From: JACDAN01 sp963801855
GTDB taxonomy: Bacteria > Actinomycetota > Thermoleophilia > Gaiellales > Gaiellaceae
NCBI GenBank assembly: GCA_963801855.1
Contig: CAWDGK010000005.1
Location: 565,744 to 629,743 of the forward strand
Direction: 5' to 3'
DNA: 64,000 bases
Numbering within the stretch: position 1 is the stretch's first letter; each line of letters begins with the position of its first letter. This document shows positions 62,710 to 64,000 of the stretch, one piece after another. The position numbers and the translations under genes are program-made. The notes under the pieces are model-generated. The model did no database searches. It was not told the origin of the DNA and saw nothing but the letters and a program-made list of their open reading frames with translations.

Positions 62710-63018
62710 TTCCCGTACTCGTCGCCGCCCTCGCATCACCCGACCGGGCGTAACCACGACGACCGTCTCCGTAGGGACGCCCCGATCGCCCGCTCGCGAG
62801 GCGGAACGGGCCAAACGGCCGAGTGCTGCCCTTGGCGACCGCGACCGATCGACGGTTCGAAGCGACGACCAAGCGTTGTCGCCCGCGCCAGAACGACGCT
62901 GATCGGCGAGGACTGTCGGCGCATCTCCGATGACGCAGAAGATAGCGGCGCAGCCGCTTCGTCGTTCGTCTTGGCGAGGTTCCGAGGGGTCGTGGAGGGT
63001 CCCTGCCAGCGTGCGACG
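62710..63018. other. 309-bp stretch without a recognisable gene
   Basis: No frame on either strand encodes a protein I recognise, and no strong hairpin or repeat was seen. Translated frames are Arg/Ser/Thr-rich shadows. It probably contains the promoter of the NIPSNAP-like gene. Confidence 0.5.
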
Positions 63019-63027
63019 ATGGCCGGC

Positions 63028-63716
63028 ATGGTCGGCAGGCCGCCTGAGCAACTGGTCGAGTTCCGCAACTACGAGGTCATTCCGAGTGGGGTCGGGGCCT
63101 TCGTCGAGCACTTCGAGGAGCATTTCCTCGCATCCCAGGAGGACTCGGCATGGACATTGTCGGGCAGTTCCGTGTCGTCGACGATGCGAGCCGGTTCGTG
63201 TGGATTCGCCGCTATCTCGCACCATTGTCTCGAGGTGCGTCACTGCAGCGGTTCTACACCGGCCCCGTGTGGCACGAGTTCGGGCCGCGAGCGAACGAGC
63301 TGATGGTTGATCACCAGCACGTCCACCTTCTGGTCCCCGACCGCGTCAGGGCCGGCGTTTGCCGCCACGCACGTGCCTCACGTCGAGCGTCGTGGCATCC
63401 ACGAGGGAGGCGACCTCGACGGTCGTGGCCACGTTCTACGAGGTAGACGAGCCGTTCCACCTGCCATTGGCGGTGGCGTCGGCGATGGCAGTCGCCGTCG
63501 CCGACGCGCCGCAGTCCGCGAGCTTGGTCGCCTGGTGACGGCAGCCGAGTCAACGACTTCCCTCGCCTCCCGGTTCACGAGGACACGACCGTCGCTCTGT
63601 GGCTGCTGGCAGACCATGAGCACGCAAGAGCGGCCGTCTCGGTGGCAGAGTCGATCAGCCAACCATGCGTACAGATCGTTCGTTTGGCGCCGACGGCGCG
63701 ATCGACGATTCGGTGA
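63028..63716 (+). pseudogene. NIPSNAP family protein, frameshifted
   Basis: Fragments in three frames match the actinobacterial NIPSNAP pattern in order: QLVEFRNYEVIPSGVGAFVE, DIVGQFRVVDDASRFVWIRR, LQRFYTGPVWHEFGPRANEL, MVDHQHVHLLVPD, VATFYEVDEPFHLPLAVASA, then NDFPRLPVHEDTTVALWLLA and the end VRLAPTARSTIR at 63,716. At least four indels are required (about 63,150, 63,210, 63,430 and 63,535). Start ATG 63028 or 63019. Function unknown; the ferredoxin-like dimeric fold often accompanies oxidoreductases. Confidence 0.7.
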
Positions 63717-64000
63717 CCACCCGCGACACCGGCTGCGCCTGCATCTCCGGCTCCCAAGGAACTGTGGCCAGACCCGAGACGTACGACCATCGCAGTGTCG
63801 CGCCGGCCGACTCGCCACGCCGGAGGATGGCGGCGCCTGCTAGACGCCGTCGCGCGAAGCTCCGTGACGACGCTGTTCACCAGTCGGTCGGTACCGAACT
63901 GTCGGTGGCGTTGTTCGGCACCCGGCCAGGCTGCGCCGAACACGACTGGGGCACGATCATCCCGAGGTCAGCAGGACGCCGAGAGCGTCGAGCGGCAGGT
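63717..64000. other. Right-hand end, no gene recognised
   Basis: A minus-strand frame (63,943 leftwards) contains VVFGAAWPGAEQRHRQFGTD and may be a fragment of a gene entering from the right, but I cannot place it in a family. Nothing else is supported. Confidence 0.35.

Noticed and set aside
1..64000. tRNA, rRNA, CRISPR array, insertion sequence or prophage
   Set aside because: Read through on both strands; no cloverleaf in the intergenic gaps, no regularly spaced repeats, no transposase or integrase, and the single holin-like domain is part of a housekeeping-type fusion.

Overview
The window reads as high-GC actinobacterial DNA, most like the class Thermoleophilia (Gaiellales/Solirubrobacterales) and probably from an environmental genome. 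This placement is inferred from gene families and GTG/TTG-rich, strongly GC3-biased coding, not from a marker gene. No rRNA, tRNA, CRISPR array or insertion sequence was seen. Genes are tightly packed, and stop and start codons overlap repeatedly as NTGA. Many genes carry one or more frameshifts in otherwise good coding sequence. They affect unrelated families along the whole window, which fits uncorrected assembly indels better than real decay.

1-6.8 kb: a minus-strand run with beta-oxidation genes (start of a hydratase/dehydrogenase, thiolase), an ArsR-like regulator, pgl, proC, a sugar isomerase/epimerase, an AlkA-type glycosylase, a two-domain VOC protein and a MarR regulator. 6.8-13.2 kb: two tandem cupin-TPR genes behind a clear promoter, small membrane/secreted proteins, and a coupled 2-oxoacid:ferredoxin oxidoreductase operon whose two subunits are separated by a lipoprotein and a membrane protein. 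13.2-24.8 kb: a degraded stretch, a Fic protein, a large secreted subtilase with five C-terminal repeats, an Flp pilin, a beta-propeller lipoprotein, MarR regulators, an RTX-like secreted protein, a ferritin-like protein, an MFS exporter and a CbbX-like AAA ATPase.

24.8-45.6 kb: a metallophosphoesterase and MFS pair, a PASTA protein, SCO, a coiled-coil protein, EamA, a cyclic-nucleotide-binding protein, an FAD oxidoreductase, a second subtilase, cytochrome c, NAD-dependent formate dehydrogenase, an ABC-2 exporter, two divergent ECF sigma factors with an anti-sigma factor, two ferritin-like exported proteins, an L,D-transpeptidase and tatA-tatC.

45.6-60.5 kb: transporters, then a MalT-like LuxR regulator followed by a carboxymuconolactone decarboxylase-like protein, an arylsulfatase, an NfeD-like protein, a flippase-like membrane protein, a holin-phosphodiesterase fusion, SHOCT and lipoprotein genes, a formylglycine-generating enzyme (the sulfatase activator) and a SulP anion transporter. 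Six gapless copies of a 20-bp partly palindromic box (like TTCACCCG-CA-CGGGATGATG) lie upstream of these units. I propose a LuxR-controlled sulfate-ester scavenging regulon. 

60.5-64 kb: SulP and an opposing XRE/MmyB-like regulator are both cut off within about 10 bp near 60,500. Beyond that point lie a broken SDR, an intact F420-type nitroreductase and a broken NIPSNAP gene. This end is either a transferred segment or an assembly chimera.
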